Source of the DNA: Victivallales bacterium | Lineage (GTDB): Bacteria > Verrucomicrobiota > Lentisphaeria > Victivallales > JAUVCU01 | DNA: 7,010 bases | Direction: 5' to 3' | Assembly: GCA_029934175.1 (NCBI GenBank) | Contig: JAOZMT010000107.1 | Coordinates: 1-7,010 of the forward strand | Part shown: positions 6,855 to 7,010 of the stretch, piece by piece | Numbering within the stretch: the stretch's first letter is position 1 | Layout: each line of letters starts with the position of its first letter | Made by a program: the position numbers and the translations under genes | Notes under the pieces: generated by a model | Database searches by the model: none | Told to the model about the DNA's origin: nothing | Seen by the model: the letters and a program-made list of their open reading frames with translations, nothing else

Positions 6855-6913
6855 TTCAAGAAACTTAAGCAGAATAATTAAAAAAAAATTGTATATATTC
6901 AGTAATTCTCATT

Positions 6914-7002
6914 TTACCACAAAGTAGACGAAGTTTTTCGCAAAGAGCACAAAGTTTTTCTTTGTGAAACTTAGTGTTTAACTTTGTTTCCTCTGTGGTT
7001 AA
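6914..7002. repeat. Imperfect palindromic repeat element (CACAAAG-type), possible dispersed repeat
   Basis: The element starts TTACCACAAAG and ends CTCTGTGGTTAA, whose reverse complement is TTAACCACAGAG, so its ends form an inverted repeat. The two arms, about 41 bases each, pair imperfectly around a centre near 6957. The core is a perfect hairpin: CACAAAG (6948-6954), loop TTTTT, CTTTGTG (6960-6966). Within the left arm, pieces such as CACAAAG, GCAAAG and CGAAG recur, with TTTTT between some. Repeats with TTAACCACAGAGG-like ends are known to be scattered in intergenic DNA of many bacteria; membership is inferred from resemblance. It lies 59 bases after the proS stop and could end transcription or stabilise the message, but no U-run follows it. 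Confidence 0.7.
6948..6966. other. Perfect 7-bp hairpin at the core of the palindromic element
   Basis: CACAAAG and CTTTGTG flank a five-base T loop. On either strand this folds into a seven-pair stem. Extended by the imperfect pairing of the surrounding arms it could form a long cruciform or RNA hairpin. It is not a classical intrinsic terminator, since the stem is not GC-rich and no T-tract follows it. Confidence 0.65.
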
Positions 7003-7010
7003 GTATAATT

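Noticed and set aside
5189..6859. Three minus-strand open frames opposite proS (5189-5428, 5888-6079, 6569-6859)
   Set aside because: They are antisense shadows of proS, which has clear motifs throughout; they have no recognisable domains or convincing ribosome sites.
6855..6900. Intrinsic terminator directly after proS
   Set aside because: There is an A-run but no GC-rich stem followed by T residues on the plus strand.

Overview
The window is AT-rich (roughly 30% GC by eye) bacterial DNA with clear AGGAG-type ribosome binding sites. It holds two divergent transcription units separated by a short promoter region. The gene types, a shortened RpoD-like sigma factor, a bacterial prolyl-tRNA synthetase with an editing insert, and PD-(D/E)XK proteins of a kind I associate with cyanobacteria, would fit a low-GC lineage such as the gut Melainabacteria/Gastranaerophilales. 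That assignment is an inference from general resemblance and was not tested; a Firmicutes-like organism is not excluded.

Minus strand, about 5057 down to the left edge: a probable five-gene operon. It starts with an RpoD-type sigma factor lacking region 1.1. Five bases downstream lies a multidomain c-di-GMP signalling protein (N-terminal sensor-like region, GGDEF, receiver, HD-GYP). Then come three tandem paralogues of a ~220-residue protein with the PD-(D/E)XK nuclease-fold signature; the third runs off the left edge, lacking only its last few codons. Gaps are 5, 18, 26 and 28 bases. Each nuclease-like gene has its own strong Shine-Dalgarno site, and the two inter-copy spacers share an exact 24-base block, so the duplicated unit is gene plus spacer.

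Middle, 4988-5123: two back-to-back promoters whose -35 boxes are one base apart, one for the sigma-factor operon and one for proS.

Plus strand, 5124-6854: proS, complete, with all three class II motifs and the editing domain lysine.

Right end, 6855-7010: no gene. It contains an imperfect palindromic element of about 89 bases (6914-7002) built from CACAAAG-like pieces and bounded by TTA(A)CCAC ends; it looks like a dispersed repeat.

The most notable feature is the combination: a dedicated alternative sigma factor, a protein able in principle both to make and to degrade c-di-GMP, and a multi-copy, mosaic family of nuclease-fold proteins, apparently transcribed together. No function is proven by sequence; the parts suggest a signal-responsive regulatory module feeding a small diversifying nuclease-like family.
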